From: an uncultured bacterium
GTDB taxonomy: Bacteria; Chloroflexota; Anaerolineae; JACIWP01
DNA length: 7,217 nt
Direction of reading: 5' to 3'
NCBI GenBank assembly: GCA_903872005.1
Contig: CAIQJD010000064.1
Location: 1 to 7,217, forward strand
The first letter of the stretch is position 1. Each line of letters starts with the position of its first letter. The translations under genes and the position numbers were made by a program. Below the pieces are notes generated by a model, which was not told the DNA's origin, did not search any database, and saw only the letters and a list, made by a program, of their open reading frames with translations. Shown piece by piece: positions 1 through 5,723 of this stretch.

Positions 1-747
1 CCCACCACGCTCCTGGCGATGGTGGACTCGTCCATCGGCGGCAAGACCGGCGTGGACCTGCCGCGCGGCAAGAATCTGGTCGGCGCGTTCCACCATCCAC
101 TGGCGGTCATCATGGACCCGAATGTCCTGGCGAGCCTGCCGGCCGAGCAGATGCGCTGCGGCCTGGCCGAAACCCTCAAGGCGGCGCTGATCGCCGATCC
201 GGCGCTCTTCGATCTGCTCCTGGCCGGCCCGCCCTGGCCCTGGGCCGAGCTGTTAGAGCGCGCCCTGGCGGTCAAGATTGCCGTCGTCGAGGAAGACCCC
301 TACGAGAAGGGCCGGCGCGCCGTGCTCAATCTGGGCCACACGGCCGGCCATGCCCTGGAGCGCCTGAGCGATTATCGTCTGGCGCATGGCGAGGCCGTCG
401 CCATCGGGCTGGTCGTCGCGACGCATATCGCGGCCGCGCTGGGACGCTGCCCGGCCGAGCTGCCGGCGCAGGTTGAAGACGCGCTGCGCCGACTGGGCCT
501 GCCGACAACCTGGGCCGGCCGGCATAGCCCGGCCGATGTGTTGGCGGCCATGGCCCACGACAAGAAGCGCGCCGCCGGCCGGCTGCGCTGGATCCTGCCG
601 CGCCGCATCGGCGAGGTGGAAATCCACGACGCCGCGCCGGATGCCATCGTCCTGGCCGCGCTGGAGCGGACGCACCTCACCCCTGACCCCAACCCCTTCC
701 CGTATGACGGAGAGGGGAAAGAGGCAGGGGATTGGGGTGAGGTCTGA
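1..747 (+). CDS. aroB: 3-dehydroquinate synthase (AroB), 5'-truncated by the window edge
   Basis: Cyclises DAHP to 3-dehydroquinate, the second step of the shikimate pathway, using NAD and a divalent metal in the cytoplasm. Frame 1 is open from base 1 and reads [20 protein letters not shown], the family's conserved substrate and nucleotide region. Numbering from the first visible codon, the metal ligands are Glu57 (CGLAE), His113 (NLGHTAGH) and His129 (AHGEA). About 130 N-terminal residues (the NAD-binding domain) lie upstream of the window, so the ATG at 19 is internal. The family's usual fold ends near residue 229 (LAALE). The last ~20 residues, rich in Pro, Asp and Gly, are encoded by a palindromic repeat and look like an acquired tail. 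aroQ follows 32 bp downstream, which fits a shared aro transcript. Identity is secure; activity with the altered tail is assumed. Confidence 0.96.
   Translation, partial: PTTLLAMVDSSIGGKTGVDLPRGKNLVGAFHHPLAVIMDPNVLASLPAEQMRCGLAETLKAALIADPALFDLLLAGPPWPWAELLERALAVKIAVVEEDPYEKGRRAVLNLGHTAGHALERLSDYRLAHGEAVAIGLVVATHIAAALGRCPAELPAQVEDALRRLGLPTTWAGRHSPADVLAAMAHDKKRAAGRLRWILPRRIGEVEIHDAAPDAIVLAALERTHLTPDPNPFPYDGEGKEAGDWGEV
674..743. repeat. Imperfect 70-bp palindrome at the 3' end of aroB
   Basis: The outer arms ACCTCACCCC (674-683) and GGGGTGAGGT (734-743) are perfect 10-bp inverted complements. Pairing continues inward with interruptions: CCCC 687-690 with GGGG 727-730, and CCCTT/CCC blocks with AAGAGG/GGGG blocks. 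The loop is around 702-714. The element sits inside the aroB reading frame and supplies its last ~20 codons and nearly its stop. Composition and layout resemble the dispersed CTCACCCC...GGGGTGAG palindromes seen in Chloroflexota and some other genomes; that resemblance is from memory. As RNA it would form a long stem-loop that could protect or end the transcript, but no T-run follows, so it is not a classic intrinsic terminator. Confidence 0.8.
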
Positions 748-779
748 AACTCGATATTCACGCGAAGGGAGAACCCATC

Positions 780-1247
780 ATGACCGAGAAACGCATCCGC
801 CATATTCTGTTGCTGCACGGGCCGAACCTGAACCTGTTGGGCAAGCGCGAGCCGGGCATTTATGGCCGGACGACGCTGGAGCAAATCAACGCCGCGATGA
901 CCGACCTGGCGGCGCAACTGGGCGCGGAGCTGCGAGTATTGCAGTCGAACCACGAGGGCGGCCTGGTGGACGCCATTCACGACGCGATGGGCTGGGCCGA
1001 TGGGCTGGTCATCAACGCCGGCGCGTATACCCACACCAGCGTGGCGATCCGCGACGCTATCACCAGCGTCGCCATCCCGGCCGTCGAGGTGCATCTCTCC
1101 AACGTCTTCGCGCGTGAGCCATTTCGGCATCATTCGTACCTCGCGCCGGTCTGCGTGGCGAGCATCTGCGGCTTTGGCGCAGATAGCTATACCCTGGGCC
1201 TGCGCGGCCTGCTCGACTACTTGACACGCCGCGACGGCGTGGTATAG
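780..1247 (+). CDS. aroQ: 3-dehydroquinate dehydratase, type II (AroQ)
   Basis: Dehydrates 3-dehydroquinate to 3-dehydroshikimate, directly after the AroB step. The 155-residue length is typical of the small dodecameric type II enzyme. The order of motifs is complete: [19 protein letters not shown], with flexible-loop Arg23 and catalytic Tyr28; [11 protein letters not shown] (55-64); [10 protein letters not shown] (78-87), with Asn79 and His85; and VEVHLSNVF, with catalytic His105. The closing RHHSYLAP...CGFG segment is also present. The ATG at 780 is preceded by AAGGGAG (765-771) at an 8-base spacing, which settles the start. It follows aroB by 32 bp and is probably co-transcribed with it. 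Its 3' end overlaps a promoter for the next gene. It has only one GCCGGC hexamer, unlike most neighbours. Confidence 0.97.
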   Translation: MTEKRIRHILLLHGPNLNLLGKREPGIYGRTTLEQINAAMTDLAAQLGAELRVLQSNHEGGLVDAIHDAMGWADGLVINAGAYTHTSVAIRDAITSVAIPAVEVHLSNVFAREPFRHHSYLAPVCVASICGFGADSYTLGLRGLLDYLTRRDGVV

Positions 1248-1248
1248 T
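1221..1248 (+). promoter_or_regulatory. Sigma-70-type promoter inside the 3' end of aroQ
   Basis: TTGACA at 1221-1226 is a perfect -35 box. TATAGT at 1243-1248 matches five of six positions of the -10 consensus. The spacer is 16 bp, within the functional range. The -10 hexamer contains the aroQ stop codon TAG (1245-1247). Transcription would begin near 1255 and give a leader of about 50 bases before the peptidase ATG at 1308, so the peptidase can be expressed separately from the aro genes. Confidence 0.65.
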
Positions 1249-1307
1249 GGGGGCGAGGTCTGGCGCGGCGAGACGTTGGCGCAATTTCCGAGGCAAAGCA
1301 TTGGACG

Positions 1308-2969
1308 ATGGACATAACTCGTTCGCGTAGCGCGCGTGTGATCCTCCTCGCCGGCCTGCTCCTGGCCGGCTTCCTCTCTGCCTGCGCGACCGGCGTTGGC
1401 GAGCCAGCGCAGCCCACAACCACTGTGGAGCGCGTCGGCTTGCCGACGCAGGCTGCGGCCACGCCGACCGGCGTTGGCGAGCCAGCGCAGCCCACAACCA
1501 CCGTGGAGCGCGTCGACTTGCCGACGCAGGCTGCGCCGACGACGCCGACCGGCGCTGGCAAGCCAGCGCAGTCCATAGCCGCCGCGGCCTGCGGCGACCA
1601 GACGCCGGCCATGATCCCGGCCCGCGCCGGCGACCCGGCGACGCTGCCCGACGCGTCCTGCTATACGCTGGACGTGACGGTCTACCCGGAGCGCAGCCGG
1701 CTGGCCGGCGCGCTGCAAGTGCGCTACACCAACCGCGAAGCCGCGCCCCTGGACGCCATCGTCTTCCGGCTCTACCCCAACCTCCCCAGCCGGCTGGGCC
1801 GCGCCGTCGTGGGCGGCGTCAGCCGCGACGGCCAGCCAGTGCAGACCGAACTATTGGAGCAGAATACCGTCCTGCGCGTGCCTTTGCAGCCGGCCCTGGC
1901 GGCCGGCGCCAGCGCGACCTTCGGCATGACCTTCGAGGTGGACATCCCGACCTCATCCAAGGCCGGCTACCAGGAATTCATCAACAACGAGGGCATCATC
2001 GCCCTGGCGCAGTTCTACCCCACTATCCCGGCGCGGCCGGCCGGCCAGTGGGATACCGACATCCCGCCCGGCCACGGCGACGTCACCGTGGCCGACGCGG
2101 CGTTCTTCCGCGTGCGCCTGACCGTGCCCCAGGCCCAGATCGTCGCGGCGACCGGCGCGCTGATCGAGCAGCGCGACGATCTGGCCGCCGGGACGAAGAC
2201 GCTCCACTTTGTCAGCGGGCCGGCGCGCGAGTTCAACGCCGTGATGAGCGCGGACTATCAGGTCGCGGCGCGCCTGGTCGGGGGAACGCAGGTGCGCTCC
2301 TTCTTCTTGACCCGGGATCGCGTCGCCGGCGAGCGGGCGCTGGATGTGGCAGCGCGCAGCCTGGAGGTCTACAACGACCTCTTCGGCGTCTATCCCTACA
2401 CCGAGCTGGAGATCGCCCCGACGACGACCACGGCCGGCGGCATCGAATACCCCGGCCTGATCGTGCTGAACCGCTTCTACTACCAGGGCAGCCGCAACGA
2501 ACGTTTCGATTGGGCCAATGCCCACGAAGTGGCGCACCAGTGGTGGTACAATCTGGTGGGCAATGACCAGTTGCGCGAACCCTGGCTGGACGAGGCGCTG
2601 ACCAATTACGCCACCTGGCTCTACTACGAGCGGACGACCACGCCGGCGATTGCCAGCCAGTTGAAACAAGAGGTCTTCCAGGCGCCGGCCGACGAGGCGC
2701 GCCGGCGCAACGCCGACCAGGCCATCGGCCTGCCGGTCTCGGCCTACGCGCCCGAAAACTACGGCCCCATCGTCTACGGCAAAGGCCCGCTCTTCTTCGA
2801 CGCCCTGCGCCAGCGCGTGGGCGACGAAGCCTTCTTCAAGATCCTGCGCGTCTATCTGCAACGCTACACCTACCAAATGGCGCGTGGCCTCGACTTCTTG
2901 GCCGTGGCGGAAGAAGTCGCCGGCCAGGACCTCCATCCCCTCTATCTGCGCTGGATCGCCAACCCCTGA
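1308..2969 (+). CDS. Lipoprotein M1-family zinc metallopeptidase
   Basis: Predicted extracytoplasmic, membrane-anchored metallopeptidase of 553 residues. The N-terminus has basic residues, a hydrophobic stretch (11-23) and lipobox LSAC with Cys26 as the lipidation site. A Thr/Pro/Ala-rich linker with a tandem repeat covers about residues 28-90. An M1-type beta-sandwich follows from about 117 (YTLDVTVYPERSRLAG). The catalytic region has GGIEYPG (377-383) in place of the aminopeptidase GAMEN motif, then HEVAHQWW with zinc ligands His406 and His410 and catalytic Glu407. The third ligand is Glu429 in WLDEAL. Tyr490 (VYGKGPLFF) is the likely transition-state tyrosine. The protein ends soon after the helical thermolysin-like domain, with no ERAP-type C-terminal domain. 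The ATG at 1308 has only a weak upstream GAGG (1290-1293), but the signal peptide fixes the start. The substrate is unknown; a peptide-scavenging or envelope-processing role is inferred. Confidence 0.9.
   Translation: MDITRSRSARVILLAGLLLAGFLSACATGVGEPAQPTTTVERVGLPTQAAATPTGVGEPAQPTTTVERVDLPTQAAPTTPTGAGKPAQSIAAAACGDQTPAMIPARAGDPATLPDASCYTLDVTVYPERSRLAGALQVRYTNREAAPLDAIVFRLYPNLPSRLGRAVVGGVSRDGQPVQTELLEQNTVLRVPLQPALAAGASATFGMTFEVDIPTSSKAGYQEFINNEGIIALAQFYPTIPARPAGQWDTDIPPGHGDVTVADAAFFRVRLTVPQAQIVAATGALIEQRDDLAAGTKTLHFVSGPAREFNAVMSADYQVAARLVGGTQVRSFFLTRDRVAGERALDVAARSLEVYNDLFGVYPYTELEIAPTTTTAGGIEYPGLIVLNRFYYQGSRNERFDWANAHEVAHQWWYNLVGNDQLREPWLDEALTNYATWLYYERTTTPAIASQLKQEVFQAPADEARRRNADQAIGLPVSAYAPENYGPIVYGKGPLFFDALRQRVGDEAFFKILRVYLQRYTYQMARGLDFLAVAEEVAGQDLHPLYLRWIANP
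1389..1575 (+). repeat. Tandem repeat (78/81 bp, about 2.3 copies) in the peptidase linker
   Basis: Nearly identical units start at 1389, 1467 and 1548, each opening with ACCGGCG(T/C)TGGC. The first period is 78 bp (26 codons). The second is 81 bp because of one extra codon. The third copy breaks off after about 27 bp. The translation repeats TG(V/A)G(E/K)PAQ followed by PTTTVERV(G/D)LPTQAA. Copies 1 and 2 differ at only a few bases, suggesting recent in-frame duplication. The encoded segment is a spacer between the lipid anchor and the folded domain, so length changes should be tolerated. Confidence 0.92.
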
Positions 2970-2991
2970 GATTGTGACATTTTACACAATC
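2970..2991. promoter_or_regulatory. Putative Rex-like (or CRP/FNR-family) operator
   Basis: GATTGTG (2970-2976) and CACAATC (2985-2991) form a perfect 7-bp inverted repeat around an 8-bp AT-rich centre. The core TTGTGACATTTTACACAA (2972-2989) is 18 bp long. It matches the known Rex consensus TTGTGAA-N4-TTCACAA at 12 of 14 defined positions. It also matches the CRP-type consensus TGTGA-N6-TCACA at 9 of 10. It begins one base after the peptidase stop and ends 14 bp before the -35 box of the hydrogenase-region promoter, centred near -58 from the likely start. No T-run follows, which argues against a terminator. Rex fits the redox role of the downstream genes. An upstream position is more usual for an activator, so an FNR/CRP-family protein remains possible. 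Confidence 0.6.
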
Positions 2992-3003
2992 TGTGCGACG
3001 GCA

Positions 3004-3032
3004 TTGACACCGCCACGCGAAGGTGCTATAAT
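3004..3032 (+). promoter_or_regulatory. Perfect consensus sigma-70 promoter for the hydrogenase-associated operon
   Basis: TTGACA (3004-3009), a 17-bp spacer and TATAAT (3027-3032) match the housekeeping consensus at every position. Initiation is expected near 3038-3039, leaving a leader of about 89 bases before the ATG at 3128. It is the only promoter of this strength seen ahead of the downstream gene series. The inverted repeat at 2970-2991 lies just upstream. Such a strong core promoter normally needs repression or competition to be controlled, which fits an adjacent operator. Confidence 0.85.
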
Positions 3033-3127
3033 CGTCAAGGTACAGGCTCCTGGGCGTGGAGACCTGCCGGGCCAGGACGGCCAGCCGGCGTCGGGCCTAT
3101 CGTGACGTTCAGGAATGGCACACTCGT

Positions 3128-3481
3128 ATGAAACTCAAAGAAATCCTTGCGCGCGTGGATGGGACGCTCCTTTCGCGGGGTTCCAACCTGGAGATGGACA
3201 TCTTGCAGGGCTGCGGGGCGGATCTGATGAGCGATGTGCTCTCTTTCGCCAAAGAACGCGCCCTCCTGCTGACCGGTCTGACCAATCCCCAGGTCATTCG
3301 CACGGCTGAAATGGCCGATATTGCCGCCATTGTCCTTGTGCGCGGCAAATTGCCTGCGCCCGAAACGATCGCCCTGGCAGAAGAAAAGGGCATTCCGCTG
3401 ATCGCTGCCAAACACACCATGTTTGAGATGTGCGGCCGGCTCTATGCAGCCGGCCTGGCAAGTTGCGACGAAAAAGTCTAG
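3128..3481 (+). CDS. DRTGG-domain protein (hydrogenase-operon regulatory type)
   Basis: A 117-residue soluble protein made almost entirely of one DRTGG-type domain, from MKLKEILARVDG through GADLMSDVLSFAKERALLLTG (about 30-50), then VIRTAEMADIAAIVLVRGK and a C-terminal IPLIAAKHTMFEMCGRLY. In other proteins DRTGG domains accompany CBS domains in regulated pyrophosphatases and occur in phosphotransacetylases, where they have a ligand-binding or regulatory role. Standalone versions are known beside [FeFe]-hydrogenase genes. The frame is open upstream to a GTG at 3056, but that extension (rich in Arg) lies in the leader and does not resemble the family. The ATG at 3128, with AGGA at 3111-3114, is preferred although the spacing is long. 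No catalytic motif is visible; a ligand-sensing role is inferred. Confidence 0.8.
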   Translation: MKLKEILARVDGTLLSRGSNLEMDILQGCGADLMSDVLSFAKERALLLTGLTNPQVIRTAEMADIAAIVLVRGKLPAPETIALAEEKGIPLIAAKHTMFEMCGRLYAAGLASCDEKV

Positions 3482-3486
3482 GGGTT

Positions 3487-3510
3487 GCGGGCTGACGCGC
3501 CCGTTTTCTT
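3487..3510 (+). terminator. Weak intrinsic terminator or attenuator between the first two operon genes
   Basis: CGGGC (3488-3492) pairs with GCCCG (3499-3503) across a six-base loop, with a possible G-T pair at the base (3487/3504). TTTTCTT (3504-3510) follows at once. The shape is right for a rho-independent terminator, but the stem has only five Watson-Crick pairs, so partial read-through is likely. It starts 5 bases after the DRTGG gene stop and lies in the 95-bp gap before the CBS-ATPase gene. It could lower expression of the distal genes relative to the first. Confidence 0.35.
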
Positions 3511-3576
3511 CCTGGCCGGCAGTCTGCTTGCAGCCCATCCACGCGCCCGCGCCGTCGGGGAATCAGGCGACGATCT

Positions 3577-4530
3577 GTGACGGATATCACGCAGTTCACC
3601 AAGATCCAGGAGCTGGTCTATGACCTGAAGATCGAACAGGTCATGACCAGGTCCGTCATCACGGTAACGCCCGAGACGCCGATCCGCGAAATCAAAGAGA
3701 TCATGCGCGTCAAGCGCATTTCCGGCATCCCGGTCTTGCAGGATGACCGGCTGGTCGGCATCGTCTCCATCGAAGATGTCATCAAGGCCCTGGAGCGCGG
3801 CGATCTGCTCGCCCCGGTCGGCGAGCGCATGACTCCCAATGTCGTGACGGTGCAGGCGCACGAATCGGTCATTGAAGCGGTCAAACGCTTTGCCCAATAC
3901 CCGGTGGGGCGTTTCCCGGTCGTGGATCAAACCGGCCGGCTGGTGGGCATTCTGACGGCCGGCGATATCACCCGGGGCCTGCTGGAAGCGATTGGGCTGG
4001 ATTACACCGCCGAAGAGATCAGCCGCTATCGCGCCAGCCACATCTTCGAAGACATCATCTCGGACCGCACCAGCCTGATCCTGTACTATCCCGTCCGGGT
4101 GGGCGACTTCGAGCATGGCGGCGAAGCCTCCAGCAAGATCAAGAAGGCGCTCTATCGCCTGGGAGCGCAGCCGGCCGTCATCCGCCGCGTCGCCATCGCC
4201 GCCTACGAGGCCGAAATGAATCTCATCATTCATTCGACGGCCGGCGGCGAAATGATCGCCGAGATTTATCCCGACCGTATCCGCGTCCTGGCGATGGATC
4301 ACGGGCCAGGCATCGCCGACGTGGATCTGGCGATGCAGCCGGGCTATTCGACCGCTCCAGATTGGATCCGCGAGATGGGCTTCGGGGCCGGCATGGGGCT
4401 GTATAACATCAAGCGATGCGCCGATCAGTTCGCCATCCAATCCAATGTGGGCATTGGCACGCGCCTGGCCATGGATTTCTACACGAACGGCCAGCATGAT
4501 GGCGCAGTCGGCAGGGAGGCGCGCAGATGA
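3577..4530 (+). CDS. Two-CBS-domain protein fused to an RsbW/RsbT-like GHKL ATPase
   Basis: A 317-residue cytoplasmic protein. Two CBS domains occupy about 18-75 (VMTRSVITVTPETPIREI; GIPVLQDDRLVGIVSIED) and 82-140 (RMTPNVVTVQAHESVIEA; GRFPVVDQTGRLVGILTAGD). An anti-sigma-type ATPase covers about 165-303. Its N-box has Glu211 and Asn215 (YEAEMNLIIHS), the G1 box is DHGPGI (241-246) and the G2 region is GFGAGMGL (268-275). CBS pairs commonly bind AMP, ATP or S-adenosyl compounds, and RsbW/RsbT relatives phosphorylate STAS-domain partners on Ser/Thr. Together they suggest a nucleotide-controlled switch kinase or binding protein. No STAS partner or sigma factor is in the window. Translation starts at GTG 3577, because an in-frame stop at 3493 is followed by no better start; the ribosome-binding site is weak. 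It overlaps the next gene by four bases. The target is unknown. Confidence 0.88.
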   Translation: MTDITQFTKIQELVYDLKIEQVMTRSVITVTPETPIREIKEIMRVKRISGIPVLQDDRLVGIVSIEDVIKALERGDLLAPVGERMTPNVVTVQAHESVIEAVKRFAQYPVGRFPVVDQTGRLVGILTAGDITRGLLEAIGLDYTAEEISRYRASHIFEDIISDRTSLILYYPVRVGDFEHGGEASSKIKKALYRLGAQPAVIRRVAIAAYEAEMNLIIHSTAGGEMIAEIYPDRIRVLAMDHGPGIADVDLAMQPGYSTAPDWIREMGFGAGMGLYNIKRCADQFAIQSNVGIGTRLAMDFYTNGQHDGAVGREARR

Positions 4531-4874
4531 ACGTGAACGACGTGGTCAGCCTGTTGGGCCTGCAAGTCCTGGCGGCCGCGCCAGACGCGCAACGGCCGGT
4601 CACCGGCGGTTATGCCTGCGACTTGTTGAGCTGTGTCATGGCGAAGGCCCGCGCCGGCGACATCTGGATCACCGTCCAGGGGCATCCCAACGTCATCGCC
4701 GTGGCGTCGCTGCTGGACCTGGCCGGCGTGATCGTCAGCGAAGGGTCGCCGGTGGAGCCGGCCACCATCCAGAAGGCGGTCGAAGCGGGCATCGCGCTCT
4801 TCGCGGCCCCCCAGACCACCTACGCCATCGCGACCCGGCTGGCTCTGGCCGGCCTGGTGGATGCCGGCGCGTGA
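4527..4874 (+). CDS. Second DRTGG-like domain protein
   Basis: A 115-residue soluble protein opening MNVNDVVSLLGLQVLAA. Its core is VTGGYACDLLSCVMAKARAG (25-44), then DIWITVQGHPNVIAVASLLD and IALFAAPQTTYAIATRLALAG. This is the pattern of the small DRTGG-like proteins beside hydrogenase operons that are often labelled HPr-serine-kinase-like. No kinase P-loop is present, so that label would mislead. The start is well fixed: ATG 4527 overlaps the upstream TGA as ATGA, and a strong AGGGAGG (4513-4519) sits seven bases upstream, so it is coupled to the CBS-ATPase gene. It overlaps the PHP gene by four bases (GTGA). It resembles the first DRTGG protein only in general fold and length, so the two may form a heteromer or divide sensing roles. 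Function is inferred. Confidence 0.8.
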   Translation: MNVNDVVSLLGLQVLAAAPDAQRPVTGGYACDLLSCVMAKARAGDIWITVQGHPNVIAVASLLDLAGVIVSEGSPVEPATIQKAVEAGIALFAAPQTTYAIATRLALAGLVDAGA

Positions 4875-5620
4875 CCGGCCCGCTCACCTACTATACCGCC
4901 GATCTGCACCTGCACACGGTGCTTTCGCCCTGCGCCGAGATCGAGATGATCCCGCCGCTGATTATCGGGCAGGCCCTGCGCCTGGGCCTGGGGCTGCTGG
5001 CCGTGACGGATCACAATTCGTGCGAGAACGCCGCGGCGCTGATGGAAGCCGGCCGGCGCGCCGGCATCGTCGTCCTGCCGGGCATGGAATTGCAGACGCG
5101 TGAGGAAGTGCATCTCATTTGTTTGTTTGATGGCATCGAGCAGGCATTGACCTGGCAAGCGTCGGTCTATGCGCGCCTGCCCAAACTCAAGAATCGCGAG
5201 GAGGTATTCGGCAGTCAGCTCATTGTAGACGCGGACGGAGAGTTCGTCGCCTTCCAGGAACGGCTGTTGTTGACATCCACCACCTTCTCCGTGGAAGAGG
5301 CGATGGCCGAGGTTAGCCGCCTCGGCGGCCTGGCAATGCCGGCGCATGTGGACCGGCCGGCCTACAGTCTGCTTTCCAATCTGGGGTTCATTCCGCCGGC
5401 TCTCGCGGCGCCGGCGCTGGAGCTTTCCAGCCGGCTCTCGCCCGCTGAAGCGCGGACGCGCTTCCCGCCCTTGCGAGATTGGCCGCTGATTTGCGCCGGC
5501 GACGCGCACCGGCTCAGCGAGATGCAGAACCGCACGCTGTTCAAGATCGCCGAGCCGACCATCGCCGAGTTGCGCCTGGCCTTCGCCGGCCAACAGGGGC
5601 GCAAAGTTCTGGCGGAATGA
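4871..5620 (+). CDS. PHP-domain metal-dependent phosphoesterase
   Basis: A 249-residue protein of the PHP (polymerase and histidinol phosphatase) superfamily, expected to hydrolyse a phosphoester with two or three metal ions. The motifs are in family order: DLHLHTVLSPC with His13 and His15; VTDHNS with Asp47 and His48; GMELQTREEVH with Glu73 and His81; PAHVDRP with His159; and GDAH with Asp211 and His213. All the usual metal ligands therefore appear present, so an active enzyme is likely. The start is GTG 4871, which overlaps the preceding TGA as GTGA and has GGTGGA (4856-4861) upstream. The open frame extends further 5' but only through the previous genes' shadow. Similar PHP proteins sit in hydrogenase-associated clusters; the substrate is unknown. 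A nucleotide such as a 3',5'-bisphosphate or signalling molecule is conceivable but not shown. Confidence 0.9.
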   Translation: MTGPLTYYTADLHLHTVLSPCAEIEMIPPLIIGQALRLGLGLLAVTDHNSCENAAALMEAGRRAGIVVLPGMELQTREEVHLICLFDGIEQALTWQASVYARLPKLKNREEVFGSQLIVDADGEFVAFQERLLLTSTTFSVEEAMAEVSRLGGLAMPAHVDRPAYSLLSNLGFIPPALAAPALELSSRLSPAEARTRFPPLRDWPLICAGDAHRLSEMQNRTLFKIAEPTIAELRLAFAGQQGRKVLAE

Positions 5621-5723
5621 AACGCACTGGAACAGCATGAAACAGCATGAAACGAAGCGCACGCTGAACGCAGCAACGCCTCGGCCCATCATTCTGGCTC
5701 GAGCCAAGGAGCGTCAAGCATGA
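5617..5723 (+). other. Gap with ATGAAAC repeats and two tiny ATGA-linked reading frames
   Basis: ATGAAAC occurs at 5617, 5637 and 5647, and AACAGCATGA is directly repeated at 5631-5650. ATG 5617 overlaps the PHP stop and opens a 7-codon frame whose TGA (5638-5640) overlaps ATG 5637. That second ATG opens a basic 28-codon frame whose TGA (5721-5723) overlaps the ATG of the NuoE-like gene. The chain could carry ribosomes across the 99-bp gap. Neither frame has a good ribosome-binding site, and chance or replication slippage is equally plausible. No promoter or terminator is evident in this stretch. Confidence 0.3.

Noticed and set aside
1389..1575. The direct repeats as a CRISPR array
   Set aside because: The units are contiguous, codon-phased and translated within the lipoprotein; there are no unique spacers.
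372..1718. Long minus-strand open frame (448 codons) across aroB, aroQ and the peptidase start
   Set aside because: It is antisense to three recognisable genes, has an Arg/Ala/Gly-rich translation typical of a GC-rich shadow frame, and shows no motif.
1953..2936. Minus-strand open frame of 327 codons opposite the peptidase
   Set aside because: It runs antisense to the conserved M1 catalytic motifs; high GC leaves few stops in this frame.
2970..2991. The inverted repeat as an intrinsic terminator of the peptidase gene
   Set aside because: The stem is AT-rich, seven bp, with an eight-base loop and no following T-run, so an operator reading fits better.
3056..3127. 24-codon N-terminal extension of the first DRTGG protein from GTG 3056
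   Set aside because: The extension is Arg-rich, lies in the predicted leader, and lacks resemblance to the family, which begins at MKLKEIL.
3478..4497. Minus-strand open frame of 339 codons opposite the CBS-ATPase gene
   Set aside because: The plus strand has clear CBS and ATPase motifs. The antisense translation is rich in Asp/His/Gly, as expected from shadowing codon bias.
4445..4870. In-frame upstream extension of the PHP protein
   Set aside because: It overlaps the CBS-ATPase and DRTGG genes completely and reads as Arg/Gly-rich shadow sequence; the GTG at 4871 with a GTGA overlap is far better.
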